Of a stretch of 64,000 nt of DNA, positions 16,244 to 23,942 are shown one piece after another (the first letter of the stretch is position 1; each line of letters starts with the position of its first letter). The DNA is from Myxococcales bacterium (GTDB lineage Bacteria > Myxococcota > UBA727 > JABDBI01), in assembly GCA_023248545.1 (NCBI GenBank), contig JAHFEF010000003.1:46913-110912 (forward strand), given 5' to 3'. A model generated the notes under the pieces. It ran no database searches. It saw only the letters and a list, made by a program, of their open reading frames with translations, and had not been told where the DNA came from. Made by a program: the position numbers and the translations under genes.

Positions 16244-16317
16244 TTCTGACACCTTTTCCTTTTTTGACACCTTTTTTGTAAGGCCTGACACCTTTTTCCT
16301 TTTTTTTCACCTTTTTT
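16244..16317 (-). repeat. Array of degenerate REP half-units
   Basis: Four or more copies of (T)GACACCTTTT separated by pyrimidine-rich runs, including one longer copy TTGTAAGGCCTGACACCTTT (16277-16296). It directly abuts a truncated reading frame. Confidence 0.75.
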
Positions 16318-16470
16318 CTGCTAGGACTGGTGCTTTATCCTTTCGTTTGGCTCCTTCTGTTGCCATTTCGCTTGGTAGGAGTTGCCGTGGGCGGTGTATT
16401 CGAGCTGTTAGGCGCCATCATCGCTTTACCAGCACGAATATTGCGCGGACCGAACCGTTATCCAAGCTGA
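16318..16470 (+). pseudogene. 3' fragment of a membrane protein gene, decapitated at the REP array
   Basis: An open frame of 50 codons ending in TGA begins immediately at the REP array without a start codon. It reads LVLYPFVWLLLLPFRLVGVA, then VGGVFELLGAIIALPARIL and RGPNRYPS. This is a convincing amphipathic membrane-protein C-terminus and unlike the flanking repeats. It most likely is the tail of a gene whose 5' part was lost through REP/RAYT activity. No matching 5' part was found in the window. Confidence 0.6.
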
Positions 16471-16643
16471 TCTGCTGAGGCAGAAACGGCGAAAACGGCG
16501 AAACGGAAAACGAAAACGTTTTTTACCGTTTACGTTAATTAAGAAGGCTGAGGTTCCCATAGGTAATGAAGCGAGCAAAACGCATTAGTGTCAGCAGCTT
16601 TAGCTCTAAGAAAGCCTTAAGATCAGCCGATTACAACCGACTA
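16471..16643. other. Intergenic stretch with A/C-rich repeats
   Basis: Contains short repeats of the type GGCGAAAACGGCGAAACGG and an imperfect hairpin CGGAAAACG/CGTTTTTTACCG (about 16505-16530), which could act as a weak terminator. No coding potential was seen. Confidence 0.4.
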
Positions 16644-16672
16644 TTGCACAAAAGTTAACTTTGGGTTAATAT
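16644..16672 (+). promoter_or_regulatory. Putative promoter of the AbiEi/AbiEii operon
   Basis: TTGCAC, exact 17-bp spacer, TAATAT. The ATG at 16680 is 7 nt downstream, so transcription would begin at or beside the start codon (leaderless). Confidence 0.55.
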
Positions 16673-16679
16673 TTGTGTC

Positions 16680-17261
16680 ATGGGTCACCAAGCCTCACAA
16701 GAGCAGAAAAAGCCAAACTGGGATCATCTCTATGGCATAGCTGCGGCCGATGAGGGCTACTTTACCACAGCTCAAGCCGCCGAAGCAGGTTACTCTGGTC
16801 CCCTGCTCGCAAAGTATCTATCCAACGGACGCATCAGCCATATACGCCACGGAATTTACCGCCTGGTTCACTTCCCGCCTGGTGAACATGAGGATCTTGT
16901 CGTGATTTGGCTTTGGTCAGAACAAAAAGGCATTTTTAGCCATGAAACGGCCCTCTCACTGCACCAGCTTTCTGATGTGCTGCCAAAAAAGATTCACCTA
17001 ACAGTACCCGCTTCATGGAAACAAAGGCGTCTTCGTGTACCAGCAGGTGTCATGATGCACTATGAAGATCTAACCGCCCAAAGCAAAAAATGGATTGGCC
17101 CAGTACCAGTGACTTCGCCTGTTCAAACCATCAAAGACTGTGTTGATGCCAGCATATCCCCCGAAATAGTCGATAAAGCCATTCAGGACGGACTTCGCCG
17201 AGGGCTGTTTACTCAAAACGCTATTTCGAAGATAAGGACGTCCAATGACCAATCGATATAG
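16680..17261 (+). CDS. AbiEi-type antitoxin / transcriptional regulator
   Basis: 193 residues. An N-terminal winged-helix region (DEGYFTTAQAAEAGYSGPLL, about 20-75, with IRHGIYRLVHFP) is followed by the AbiEi C-terminal domain (FSHETALSLHQLSDVLPKKI, HLTVP, VTSPVQTIKDCVD). In type IV systems this protein represses the operon and neutralises the AbiEii nucleotidyltransferase without binding it. It overlaps the toxin gene by 17 nt, indicating coupling. A leaderless promoter precedes it. The family assignment is confident; the activity of this copy is inferred. Confidence 0.88.
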   Translation: MGHQASQEQKKPNWDHLYGIAAADEGYFTTAQAAEAGYSGPLLAKYLSNGRISHIRHGIYRLVHFPPGEHEDLVVIWLWSEQKGIFSHETALSLHQLSDVLPKKIHLTVPASWKQRRLRVPAGVMMHYEDLTAQSKKWIGPVPVTSPVQTIKDCVDASISPEIVDKAIQDGLRRGLFTQNAISKIRTSNDQSI

Positions 17262-18159
17262 CACGCCTCAGGCATTTAAAACGGCTCTTGAAGAACGACT
17301 CCGCACAGAAGCTTCCAAGACTGGAACTGATATGGGGCGCCTGCGGCAGTTATTGGTATTCGATCGCTGCTTGGCGAGGCTCTCGGCTGTCTTTAAAGAC
17401 GCCATTATCCTTAAGGGTGGTCTTGCATTAGAACTGCGCTTAGAACAGGCCAGAACCACAAAAGATATCGACTTAAGAATTGTTGGCAATCTCAATCAAA
17501 CGCTGCTTCGTCTACAAGAAGCTGGCCAAATGGATCTTGGCGATTACCTAACCTTTGAAATTCAAGCTCATGCTGATCAACCTGACATCGAAGGCCCAGG
17601 TACGATTTACGGCGGCGAGCGCTTTTGGGCTCAAGCCTTTATGGCTGGCAAGATCTATGCAGCTTCATTTGGTATCGACGTTGCATTCGCTGAACCCATC
17701 ATAGGTACCCCGGACACAATTTTGGGAAGCACCTTTCTTAAGTTTGCTGGAATTGAGCCAGTCTCGTTGAGAATCTATCCACTTGAGACGCATATTGCCG
17801 AAAAGATCCATGCCTACACCGTGCCAAGAGCCGGGTTTCCTAATTCAAGAGTAAAAGACTTGCCAGATATTGCTCTGTTGGCAAGCATACGGACTATTTC
17901 ATCTAAAACTCTCCGCTCAGCCATCGAACAGACTTTTAAGCATCGACAGACTCATCCAGTTCCGACTTCAGTGCCAGCACCCTCAGCGGCCTGGACGCCA
18001 GTATACGCACGCATGGCTGAGCAAGATTCATTGCCGTGGAAAACCTTGGATATGCTGTATGAAGCAGCATCAGGCTTTCTAAACCCAATTCTTGGCGAGT
18101 CCAGTGACGAAGAGAGACACTGGAGCCCAGATCACTGGGCTTGGTCCGCAGTACCCTAA
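17245..18159 (+). CDS. AbiEii-type nucleotidyltransferase toxin
   Basis: 304 residues. The nucleotidyltransferase core shows ILKGGLALELRL and TKDIDLRIVG (the DxD-like metal site), then LETHIAEKIHAYT, as in the AbiEii/MenT toxins that add nucleotides to tRNA and arrest growth. It follows the AbiEi antitoxin with a 17-nt overlap. The length is normal for the family and no lesion is visible. The pair may act as an abortive phage-defence or stability module next to the mobile island. Confidence 0.9.
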   Translation: MTNRYSTPQAFKTALEERLRTEASKTGTDMGRLRQLLVFDRCLARLSAVFKDAIILKGGLALELRLEQARTTKDIDLRIVGNLNQTLLRLQEAGQMDLGDYLTFEIQAHADQPDIEGPGTIYGGERFWAQAFMAGKIYAASFGIDVAFAEPIIGTPDTILGSTFLKFAGIEPVSLRIYPLETHIAEKIHAYTVPRAGFPNSRVKDLPDIALLASIRTISSKTLRSAIEQTFKHRQTHPVPTSVPAPSAAWTPVYARMAEQDSLPWKTLDMLYEAASGFLNPILGESSDEERHWSPDHWAWSAVP

Positions 18160-18273
18160 GCTAGCGAAAAATCGCTCCAAGCAATCGCTTGACTTCAAGA
18201 CAGAATCTGACGCCGTTTCAAGCCAACATCGTCTCCATAGAGATTGCCGATTGCTTTGGGATTAGATATCTGA

Positions 18274-18681
18274 TTAAGACAGGCCAAGCTGCTCTGCTTT
18301 GGCCATTTGAATATTGCCCAGTAGCTGGAATGCAGACTCTGGTTTAAATGGCTTTGCCAGAAATCCATCCGCACCATTCTGTTTCGCTTCTTCCATTGAA
18401 GAAATGGTGTCAAATCCGCTCATCAGAATGATCACTGCGTTCACACCTTGTTCCCTCAGGATACTCAGTGTTTCCAGACCGTCCATGGTAGGCATTCGAA
18501 CATCCAAAAAGATTGCTTCGAACGTTTGCAAAGCAACCTGTTCGAGACATTTTAAGCCATTCTCCGCCTGTTTCGTCGCCATCCCTTTGGAAACAAGAAA
18601 TTCTGAAAACATCCCTCGTAGGGCATCCTGATCATCCACCACTAAAATGTTGGAACCTGATTTTATTGTTTTGCTGTTCAT
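18274..18681 (-). CDS. CheY-like response regulator receiver protein
   Basis: 135 residues, a stand-alone receiver domain. Acidic pair D16/D17 (LVVDDQDA), phospho-acceptor D60 (IFLDVRMPTMDG), S88 (LMSGFD) and K110 (LAKPFKP) are all present, so it should be phosphorylatable. There is no output domain. No kinase gene is adjacent; the hybrid kinase at 42297-43727 has its own receiver. The LMSGFD...MEEAKQNGA segment resembles receivers of hybrid signalling chains. Confidence 0.92.
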   Translation of the reverse strand: MNSKTIKSGSNILVVDDQDALRGMFSEFLVSKGMATKQAENGLKCLEQVALQTFEAIFLDVRMPTMDGLETLSILREQGVNAVIILMSGFDTISSMEEAKQNGADGFLAKPFKPESAFQLLGNIQMAKAEQLGLS

Positions 18682-18687
18682 TATTTA

Positions 18688-18716
18688 ATAATACAGCTTT
18701 GGATATTTATAGTAAA
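18688..18716 (-). promoter_or_regulatory. Putative promoter of the receiver gene
   Basis: On the minus strand: TTTACT, 17-bp spacer, TATTAT, then 6 nt to the ATG. Another leaderless arrangement. Confidence 0.45.
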
Positions 18717-18758
18717 ACGGAACTAATATATTTTTTTTAAATTTCTTATTTTCAAGAG

Positions 18759-19232
18759 CTAATTGCAGGTGTAGGTACTATTCACGCTCTTTGACCAAAC
18801 TGAGGATGACTGACTCAGAATCTGGCCATCCCCAGAAAGAGTATAAACAACGCCCCCTGCTGTAACATCGATCTGTTGCCCGCTGGCGTTTTTGGTGCCC
18901 AGCTTGGAAGCCCATGTGCCATCTAAGCTGAGTGCAGTTGTATCCCCTTCGGTCACAGTTTCAAAGCAGTACTTGCAATCTGATTTCAAGATCTTAACTT
19001 GGGTCTTCTGTTTAGAGCTAACTGATGATGAAAGTGCAAAAATATAAGTTCCAGGAACGAGCGTTTCACTGCCATCTTGAGAACAGCCAGAACTTGCTTT
19101 TGAGCCATCACTACTGTTGCTGCTGTTGTTGGAAGTTGCTACAGCAGCATTATCGCTGTAGGTTGTTCCCTTCGTGGCTCCACAGCCGCTGAATATAACA
19201 GATACCGAAAAAACAATCATCCACCGAATCAT
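18759..19232 (-). CDS. Small Ser-rich lipoprotein
   Basis: 157 residues from ATG 19232, preceded by a G-rich ribosome binding site (GGGGG, 5 nt away). The signal MIRWMIVFSVSVIFSGC has lipobox FSGC. A Ser/Asn-rich linker follows, then a beta-rich domain with CKYCFE and a C-terminal TYTC. No family is recognised. Probably exposed on the cell envelope. Confidence 0.65.
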   Translation of the reverse strand: MIRWMIVFSVSVIFSGCGATKGTTYSDNAAVATSNNSSNSSDGSKASSGCSQDGSETLVPGTYIFALSSSVSSKQKTQVKILKSDCKYCFETVTEGDTTALSLDGTWASKLGTKNASGQQIDVTAGGVVYTLSGDGQILSQSSSVWSKSVNSTYTCN

Positions 19233-19313
19233 ACTACCCCCATCTAACACGATTATATATTTTTTTCAGAAAAAATGGTACATGAAGTGCTCGCAACGAT
19301 ACCCAGTGAGAAC

Positions 19314-19342
19314 CGATAACCTCCTTGGAGGTTAAGATCGTG
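19314..19342 (+). promoter_or_regulatory. Hairpin that sequesters the Shine-Dalgarno sequence
   Basis: AACCTCC (19318-19324) pairs with GGAGGTT (19327-19333), and the flanks CGAT/ATCG (19314-19317 / 19337-19340) extend the stem. The 3' arm is the GGAGG ribosome binding site of the GTG start at 19340, so folding should hide it. A candidate translational control element. Confidence 0.5.
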
Positions 19343-19579
19343 AGATTATCCGCATTGTGCCTGCTTTTATTGATGCTGATCTGTGCCCCTTCGTTTGCTG
19401 AGAAGTCCGGATTCCCTCCTACAGTAGCCTTTGTGGGGACCGCGGTGGTCTTTGCCATGGCAGCAGCACAGGTCTTCAATATTGGCTCAGGTTGGGCGAC
19501 ACCGTTGGTGACCATTTTCAGTGCATTGATCGGTGGGGGAACCATGTTTTTGGGAATCAGGGCTGCCCTTTCGCATTAA
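19340..19579 (+). CDS. Small membrane protein with signal peptide and two hydrophobic segments
   Basis: 79 residues. I chose the GTG at 19340 because TTGGAGG lies 8 nt upstream; a TTG at 19325 is part of that ribosome binding site. A signal peptide (LSALCLLLLMLICAPSFA) is followed by two transmembrane segments (TVAFVGTAVVFAMAAAQVF and PLVTIFSALIGGGTMFLGIR). The layout resembles VirB2/TrbC-like pilins, but no other conjugation gene is near, so this is only a suggestion. Confidence 0.55.
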   Translation: MRLSALCLLLLMLICAPSFAEKSGFPPTVAFVGTAVVFAMAAAQVFNIGSGWATPLVTIFSALIGGGTMFLGIRAALSH

Positions 19580-19616
19580 TTGAGCCAAAATTGTCCGAGA
19601 GTGGGTAGTTTATTGC

Positions 19617-20228
19617 ATGTTTAAACTCTTAACTCTTGTTTGGGTCTGTTTTTCAGCGATTGCCACGCCGGTCGAGATTCTATTTATTCGGCATGGGCAG
19701 GCTGTGCATAATGTTCTGATTCATGAAAAGAAATACGATGAAGCTAGGAATACCCGTGACCCGGAGCTAACGCCTACGGGGGTGGAACAAGCCAAACAGG
19801 TTCAATATGTGTTGTCGGACTACCCGGTGGATAGGGTTGTTGTATCACCACTGGCCCGGACGATGAATACGGCATCGATCATATTTTCGGGGCACGCTGC
19901 TCCGATGGTTGTGATGTCGGATCTTATCGAATATTGCCACGATTTGAGCTGTCGGGGCAGTGATCGCAGTATTTTGGAAGAGAGATTTCCGAATGTCCAG
20001 TTGGGCGAGTTGTCAGAGCAATGGCATGAGAGTTACATAGACGAATCAAGTAGACACTTTCATAGTCGGGTAGATCGTTTTAAATCCTGGTTATATCGCC
20101 AGGATGCCAAACGCATGGCCGTGGTTTCACACGGGGGATTTCTGGAAGAGCTTCTGGGGGTTTATTTCAAGAATTGTGAGGTGGTCAGGGCCAGCTTTAC
20201 AGCTCAAGGTGAGTTGGTGATTCATTAG
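19617..20228 (+). CDS. Histidine phosphatase superfamily protein (phosphoglycerate mutase-like)
   Basis: 203 residues. Catalytic core LFIRHGQAVHN with the phospho-His, PLARTMNTA Arg motif, and VVSHGGFLEELL for the second His. A hydrophobic N-terminus (MFKLLTLVWVCFSAIATP) could be a signal peptide, implying a periplasmic phosphatase, but the RHG motif follows so soon that a cytoplasmic location cannot be excluded. The substrate is unknown. Confidence 0.85.
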   Translation: MFKLLTLVWVCFSAIATPVEILFIRHGQAVHNVLIHEKKYDEARNTRDPELTPTGVEQAKQVQYVLSDYPVDRVVVSPLARTMNTASIIFSGHAAPMVVMSDLIEYCHDLSCRGSDRSILEERFPNVQLGELSEQWHESYIDESSRHFHSRVDRFKSWLYRQDAKRMAVVSHGGFLEELLGVYFKNCEVVRASFTAQGELVIH

Positions 20229-20230
20229 AT

Positions 20231-20545
20231 TTAGCGCCACTGATTTTCTAGCTTTGGGCAACGAACCGTTGCTTGGTATTTTTTCACAAGAGGTCCAAGT
20301 TCGCTCAGTATCTTGTCGTGTTCATCACATAAGCTTGCTTCGAGGTAAAATTCATAATCTTGAAGGATCCCGCGTATATTAACCAGATGTAAATATTTTA
20401 GATGATGCAATTTTGATATGATATTATATTGTGTCCTGAAAATATAGATCCGTATGTAGCGATACCTGCCTTCAGTGCAATTCGGAATCTCAGCGAACGC
20501 AATCGCTGGCAATAGAAAACCAATGAGAAGCGTGAGAGATTTCAT
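20231..20545 (-). CDS. Small secreted protein, unknown
   Basis: 104 residues from ATG 20545. Signal peptide MKSLTLLIGFLLPAIAFA, mature part with a Tyr/Arg-rich segment (EGRYRYIRIYIFRTQYN) and three cysteines. No family is recognised. It is convergent with the histidine phosphatase gene, with 2 bp between. Confidence 0.55.
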   Translation of the reverse strand: MKSLTLLIGFLLPAIAFAEIPNCTEGRYRYIRIYIFRTQYNIISKLHHLKYLHLVNIRGILQDYEFYLEASLCDEHDKILSELGPLVKKYQATVRCPKLENQWR

Positions 20546-20570
20546 CTGGGTTTTGAAACAACGCACATTA

Positions 20571-20592
20571 ATCTCCCTTTTTCAAATGGGGA
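20571..20592. repeat. Degenerate palindrome upstream of mraY
   Basis: ATCTCCCTTTTTCAAATGGG continuing GAG: an imperfect inverted repeat with the same core (CCCTTTTTCAAA...GGGG) as the perfect palindrome inside murD at 22299-22336. It lies at the likely mraY promoter (possible -10 TACGCT, 20602-20607). Confidence 0.5.
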
Positions 20593-20614
20593 GGATAATG
20601 CTACGCTGCTACTC

Positions 20615-21721
20615 ATGTTCTTAAACTTTATTTACCAGTACCACGGGCTTTTTAAGCTGCTCAACGTACTTCGGTATCCGTCGTTTCGAATCATCATGGC
20701 AGCGTTTACGGCCCTGCTGGTGAGTTTATTTTTGTTTCCCTGGTTTATTCGGCGCATGCAGATGTTTAAATTCGGCCAGGAAATACGCAAAGAGGGTCCT
20801 CAGGACCATTATAAAAAACAAGGCACCCCAACCATGGGTGGGTTGCTCATGTTGCTTGCCATTGTTGTATCGACGCTGCTATGGGCCGATTTGAGTCACG
20901 CGGGTATTTGGTTGTTGCTGTTTGTGACACTGGGCTATGGGGCCATCGGGTTTTACGATGACACTCAAAAAATCAAACATAAAAATACCAGGGGCTTGTC
21001 CGCTCGCTGGAAACTATTTTGGCAATTGGTTGTTGGAGCGATCGCACTGGCATTTTATGCCTGCAATTTTAGTTCGATGCCCTTCTCGTCGGAAATTAAT
21101 ATTCCGTTCGTGGCGTTCGAGCGGTTTCACCCCGAGTTACCTGTGTGGCTCTATTTGAGCTTTGCCTTGTTTTTGCTGTTGGGGACTTCAAACGCTGTGA
21201 ATTTGACCGATGGCTTGGACGGCTTGGCGATTGGGCCTGTTTTGATTAGCTGCTCGGTGTTTTTGTTGCTCGCGTATGCAGCAGGGACAACGCTGGCTGA
21301 CTTTAATATCGCGAAATATTTGCGCATTGCACCGGTAGAAGGCGCTGCCGAGCTGTCTGTTTTTTGCGCCGCGGTGATCGGCGCGGGGGTTGGATTTCTT
21401 TGGTACAATGCTTACCCAGCGCTGATTTTTATGGGTGACGTGGGTTCTCTCGCTCTTGGAGGTATGTTGGGGCTCTTAGCGATTTTGACCAAAAACGAGT
21501 TGCTCTCCGCGTTGTTGCATGGGGGATTTTTAATCGAAGCGTTGAGTGTTATTGTGCAAGTAGGTTCTTTTAAACTGCGCAAAAAGAGAATTTTTAGGAT
21601 GGCGCCGATACACCACCATTTTGAGTTGCTCGGCTGGCCGGAGCCTCGAATTATTGTGAGATTTTGGATTTTTAGTGCGCTTTTAGCCTTGCTGGCAGTC
21701 ACTTCGTTGAAGCTGAGATAA
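20615..21721 (+). CDS. mraY: Phospho-N-acetylmuramoyl-pentapeptide-transferase
   Basis: 368 residues, ten-helix inner-membrane enzyme making lipid I from UDP-MurNAc-pentapeptide. Motifs: GQEIRKEGPQDHYKKQGTPT with TMGGL, GFYDDTQK with the Asp pair, NLTDGLDGLAIGP, FMGDVGSLALGG, and APIHHHFELLGWPE. This is the first gene of the local cell-wall cluster; murE, murF, ftsI, ftsL and mraZ, which usually precede it, are not here. It is 3 bp from murD. Confidence 0.97.
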   Translation: MFLNFIYQYHGLFKLLNVLRYPSFRIIMAAFTALLVSLFLFPWFIRRMQMFKFGQEIRKEGPQDHYKKQGTPTMGGLLMLLAIVVSTLLWADLSHAGIWLLLFVTLGYGAIGFYDDTQKIKHKNTRGLSARWKLFWQLVVGAIALAFYACNFSSMPFSSEINIPFVAFERFHPELPVWLYLSFALFLLLGTSNAVNLTDGLDGLAIGPVLISCSVFLLLAYAAGTTLADFNIAKYLRIAPVEGAAELSVFCAAVIGAGVGFLWYNAYPALIFMGDVGSLALGGMLGLLAILTKNELLSALLHGGFLIEALSVIVQVGSFKLRKKRIFRMAPIHHHFELLGWPEPRIIVRFWIFSALLALLAVTSLKLR

Positions 21722-21724
21722 ACT

Positions 21725-22870
21725 ATGAGATTCGCGATTGCAGGCAAAGGGCGGTCAGGCAAAGCAGCGTATGATTTCTTGCGCCAACGTGGCGATGAAG
21801 CCGAGTTTTTGGACGATGCCGATGGTAACTTAACGGCCGATAAAATATTGGGATTTGAGGCCGTGGTATTATCGCCTGGGATACCCAGAGCGCACCCGGC
21901 CATTCAAGCTGCATTGTCAGCAGGCGTGCCTGTTTATAACGAGATAGACATCGCCGTGCCCAATTGGCCAGAGTGCCGATTTGTGGGCATTACCGGTACC
22001 AATGGCAAGTCGACCACGACGGCTTTGCTGGGCCATATTGTGACCGTTTTTGAGCCGAATACGTTTGTCGGTGGTAATCTGGGGAGGCCTTTGTGTGAGG
22101 CCGTTCGTGCCGGTGAACACCCGAAATACGCCATATTAGAGCTGTCTAGCTTTCAGCTGGAGACGCTTTCGAAACTCAGATTAGATGTCGCTGTGTTGCT
22201 GAATCTAACGCCGGATCATTTGGATCGATATCCCAATGTTGAGGCCTATTATGCGACCAAGAAGAAGATTTTTGATTGGGTGAAAGCGAACGGGGTCAAA
22301 ATCCCCCCTGACCCCCCTTTTTCAAAGGGGGGATTTATATTCCCCAAGAATTTACTTGGGGAACATAATGCCCAAAATACGCGTGCGGCGATTTTAGCCG
22401 CCCAAGCACTCGGCATCCCCGACGCTGTGATTCAAAAAGGCCTCGATACTTTCCCTGGCATTGCCCACCGGCTTGAAATCTTAGGGTTTAAAAATGGCGT
22501 CACTTGGATCAATGATTCCAAAGCCACCAACGTCGAATCTGCCTTGGCCGCGCTGGCTTGTTTTAAATCGGGCGTGCATTTGATTTTAGGCGGCCATGGC
22601 AAAGGCGCCAGCTACGAGCCTTTGGTTCAGGCAGCCCAAAAATGCGTGAAAAAAATCTACGTGATTGGCGAAGACACGCCGAATATTGTTAAAGCATTCG
22701 GAAGCGAAGCGATACAAGCCGGGACCCTCGATCGTGCTGTTAAACTGGCCCATCAAAATGCAATATCCGGCGAGATAATCTTACTTTCACCAGCCTGTGC
22801 CAGCTATGACCAATTTCAGAACTTCGAGCATCGGGGCGAAGTATTTAGGAGATTATTTCATGATCTCTAG
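21725..22870 (+). CDS. murD: UDP-N-acetylmuramoylalanine--D-glutamate ligase, shortened, with palindromic insert
   Basis: 381 residues, against about 440-460 usual. ATP loop GITGTNGKSTTTALLGH, GGNLGRPL, ELSSFQLETL, NLTPDHLDRY, and C-terminal INDSKATNVESALAAL and LSPACASYDQF are intact, so it probably still adds D-Glu. Between KKIFDWVKANG and LGEHNAQN the part that normally holds NADDP and about 60 residues of the central domain is missing. It is replaced by peptide VKIPPDPPFSKGGFIFPKN, encoded by two adjacent palindromes (22299-22336 and 22340-22363). It overlaps ftsW by 11 nt. Confidence 0.95.
   Translation: MRFAIAGKGRSGKAAYDFLRQRGDEAEFLDDADGNLTADKILGFEAVVLSPGIPRAHPAIQAALSAGVPVYNEIDIAVPNWPECRFVGITGTNGKSTTTALLGHIVTVFEPNTFVGGNLGRPLCEAVRAGEHPKYAILELSSFQLETLSKLRLDVAVLLNLTPDHLDRYPNVEAYYATKKKIFDWVKANGVKIPPDPPFSKGGFIFPKNLLGEHNAQNTRAAILAAQALGIPDAVIQKGLDTFPGIAHRLEILGFKNGVTWINDSKATNVESALAALACFKSGVHLILGGHGKGASYEPLVQAAQKCVKKIYVIGEDTPNIVKAFGSEAIQAGTLDRAVKLAHQNAISGEIILLSPACASYDQFQNFEHRGEVFRRLFHDL
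22299..22363. repeat. Two palindromes inside murD
   Basis: AAATCCCCCC (22299-22308) pairs perfectly with GGGGGGATTT (22327-22336) around TGACCCCCCTTTTTCAAA, and TTCCCCAAG (22340-22348) pairs with CTTGGGGAA (22355-22363). The first belongs to a repeat type known to be widespread as intergenic and in-frame palindromes (peptide PPDPPFSKGG). Confidence 0.9.
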
Positions 22871-23942
22871 GTTGATTTTGATTTCGAGCTTGAGTCTTCT
22901 CTTGTTGGGCATCGTGATTGTGTACTCCAGTTCGGCTATAGTGGCTCACTTAGGCTATCACGACTCGATTTTTTTTCTAAAGCGCCAGCTTTTTTATGCA
23001 CTGGTGGGAGTGGGTGTTTTTGTCGGAGCGCAATATGTAGACCCGGCATATTATCGAAAATATGCGTATTACTTGTATGTTCTCGCGATTGCCTTGTTGG
23101 TTTTGGTTTTAGTCCCGGGCATTGGTAAATCCGCTGGTGGTGCTGCACGCTGGATTTCGCTGGGAGTGATTCGCATCCAAGCAGGGGAGATATTCAAGTT
23201 TGCCCTCGTGGTTTACCTCGCCATGTCATTGGCAAAAAAGGCCGAACGCATGACGCTGTTTCGGGTCGGAATTGTTCCACACCTGTTGCTTCCAGGAGTG
23301 GCCATGGTCTTGTTATTGCTAGAACCCGATTTTGGAACGACGGTAATTGTCGCCCTGGTGACGTTTGTCATGTTGTTTATTGGGGGTGCCCGAGTGGCTT
23401 ATTTGCTCGGTGCTGTCTTGTTGGCGATTCCCGTGGCCATCCAAGTCATCTCGTCGAGCCCTTACAGAATGGCCCGGGTCATGGCTTTTTTAGACCCGTG
23501 GACGCACCGTCAAGACAGCGGTTATCAAGTGGTGCAAAGTCTCATGAGCTTGGGCTCTGGTGGTTGGTTTGGGTTGGGCCTGGGGCAGGGGCCGAGCAAG
23601 CTTTATTTTTTACCGGCAGCGCATACGGATTTTATTCTGGCTGTGATCGGTGAAGAGTTAGGTTTCGTGGGAATCCTATTTGTCATTGCGTGCTTTGCCT
23701 GCTTGTTGTTTTGTGGCTTTTGGGTAGCGCTGAAAAGCAAAGACAATTTTAATACCTATTTGGCCAGTGGGTTGACCTCAGTGATTGCGATCCAGGCGGT
23801 TCTCAATACGTTCGTGGTCATGGGTTTGGTGCCAACCAAAGGCCTGACGCTGCCCTTGGTCAGTTACGGCGGAAGCAGTTTAATGGTAGCCTGCCTCATG
23901 ATCGGAGTATTATTTCGGTTGGCTCGAGGGCTGAAACAATGA
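22860..23942 (+). CDS. ftsW: Septal lipid II polymerase / cell division protein FtsW
   Basis: 360 residues from ATG 22860, inside the end of murD. SEDS-family membrane protein with about ten helices; motifs include GGAARWISLGVIRIQAGEIF, LLEPDFGTTV, DPWTHRQDSGYQVVQSL, GLGLGQGPSK, AHTDFILAVIGEELGF and LPLVSYGGSS. It polymerises glycan strands at the septum with a partner PBP, which is not in this window. The stop overlaps murG by ATGA. Confidence 0.96.
   Translation: MISRLILISSLSLLLLGIVIVYSSSAIVAHLGYHDSIFFLKRQLFYALVGVGVFVGAQYVDPAYYRKYAYYLYVLAIALLVLVLVPGIGKSAGGAARWISLGVIRIQAGEIFKFALVVYLAMSLAKKAERMTLFRVGIVPHLLLPGVAMVLLLLEPDFGTTVIVALVTFVMLFIGGARVAYLLGAVLLAIPVAIQVISSSPYRMARVMAFLDPWTHRQDSGYQVVQSLMSLGSGGWFGLGLGQGPSKLYFLPAAHTDFILAVIGEELGFVGILFVIACFACLLFCGFWVALKSKDNFNTYLASGLTSVIAIQAVLNTFVVMGLVPTKGLTLPLVSYGGSSLMVACLMIGVLFRLARGLKQ

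Noticed and set aside
11700..16317. REP clusters considered as a CRISPR array
   Set aside because: Repeats occur in both orientations, with irregular spacing and no cas genes; they match the termini of the RAYT element.
19340..19579. VirB2-type conjugative pilin
   Set aside because: The size and two-helix layout fit, but no other type IV secretion gene is in the window, so the name was not used.
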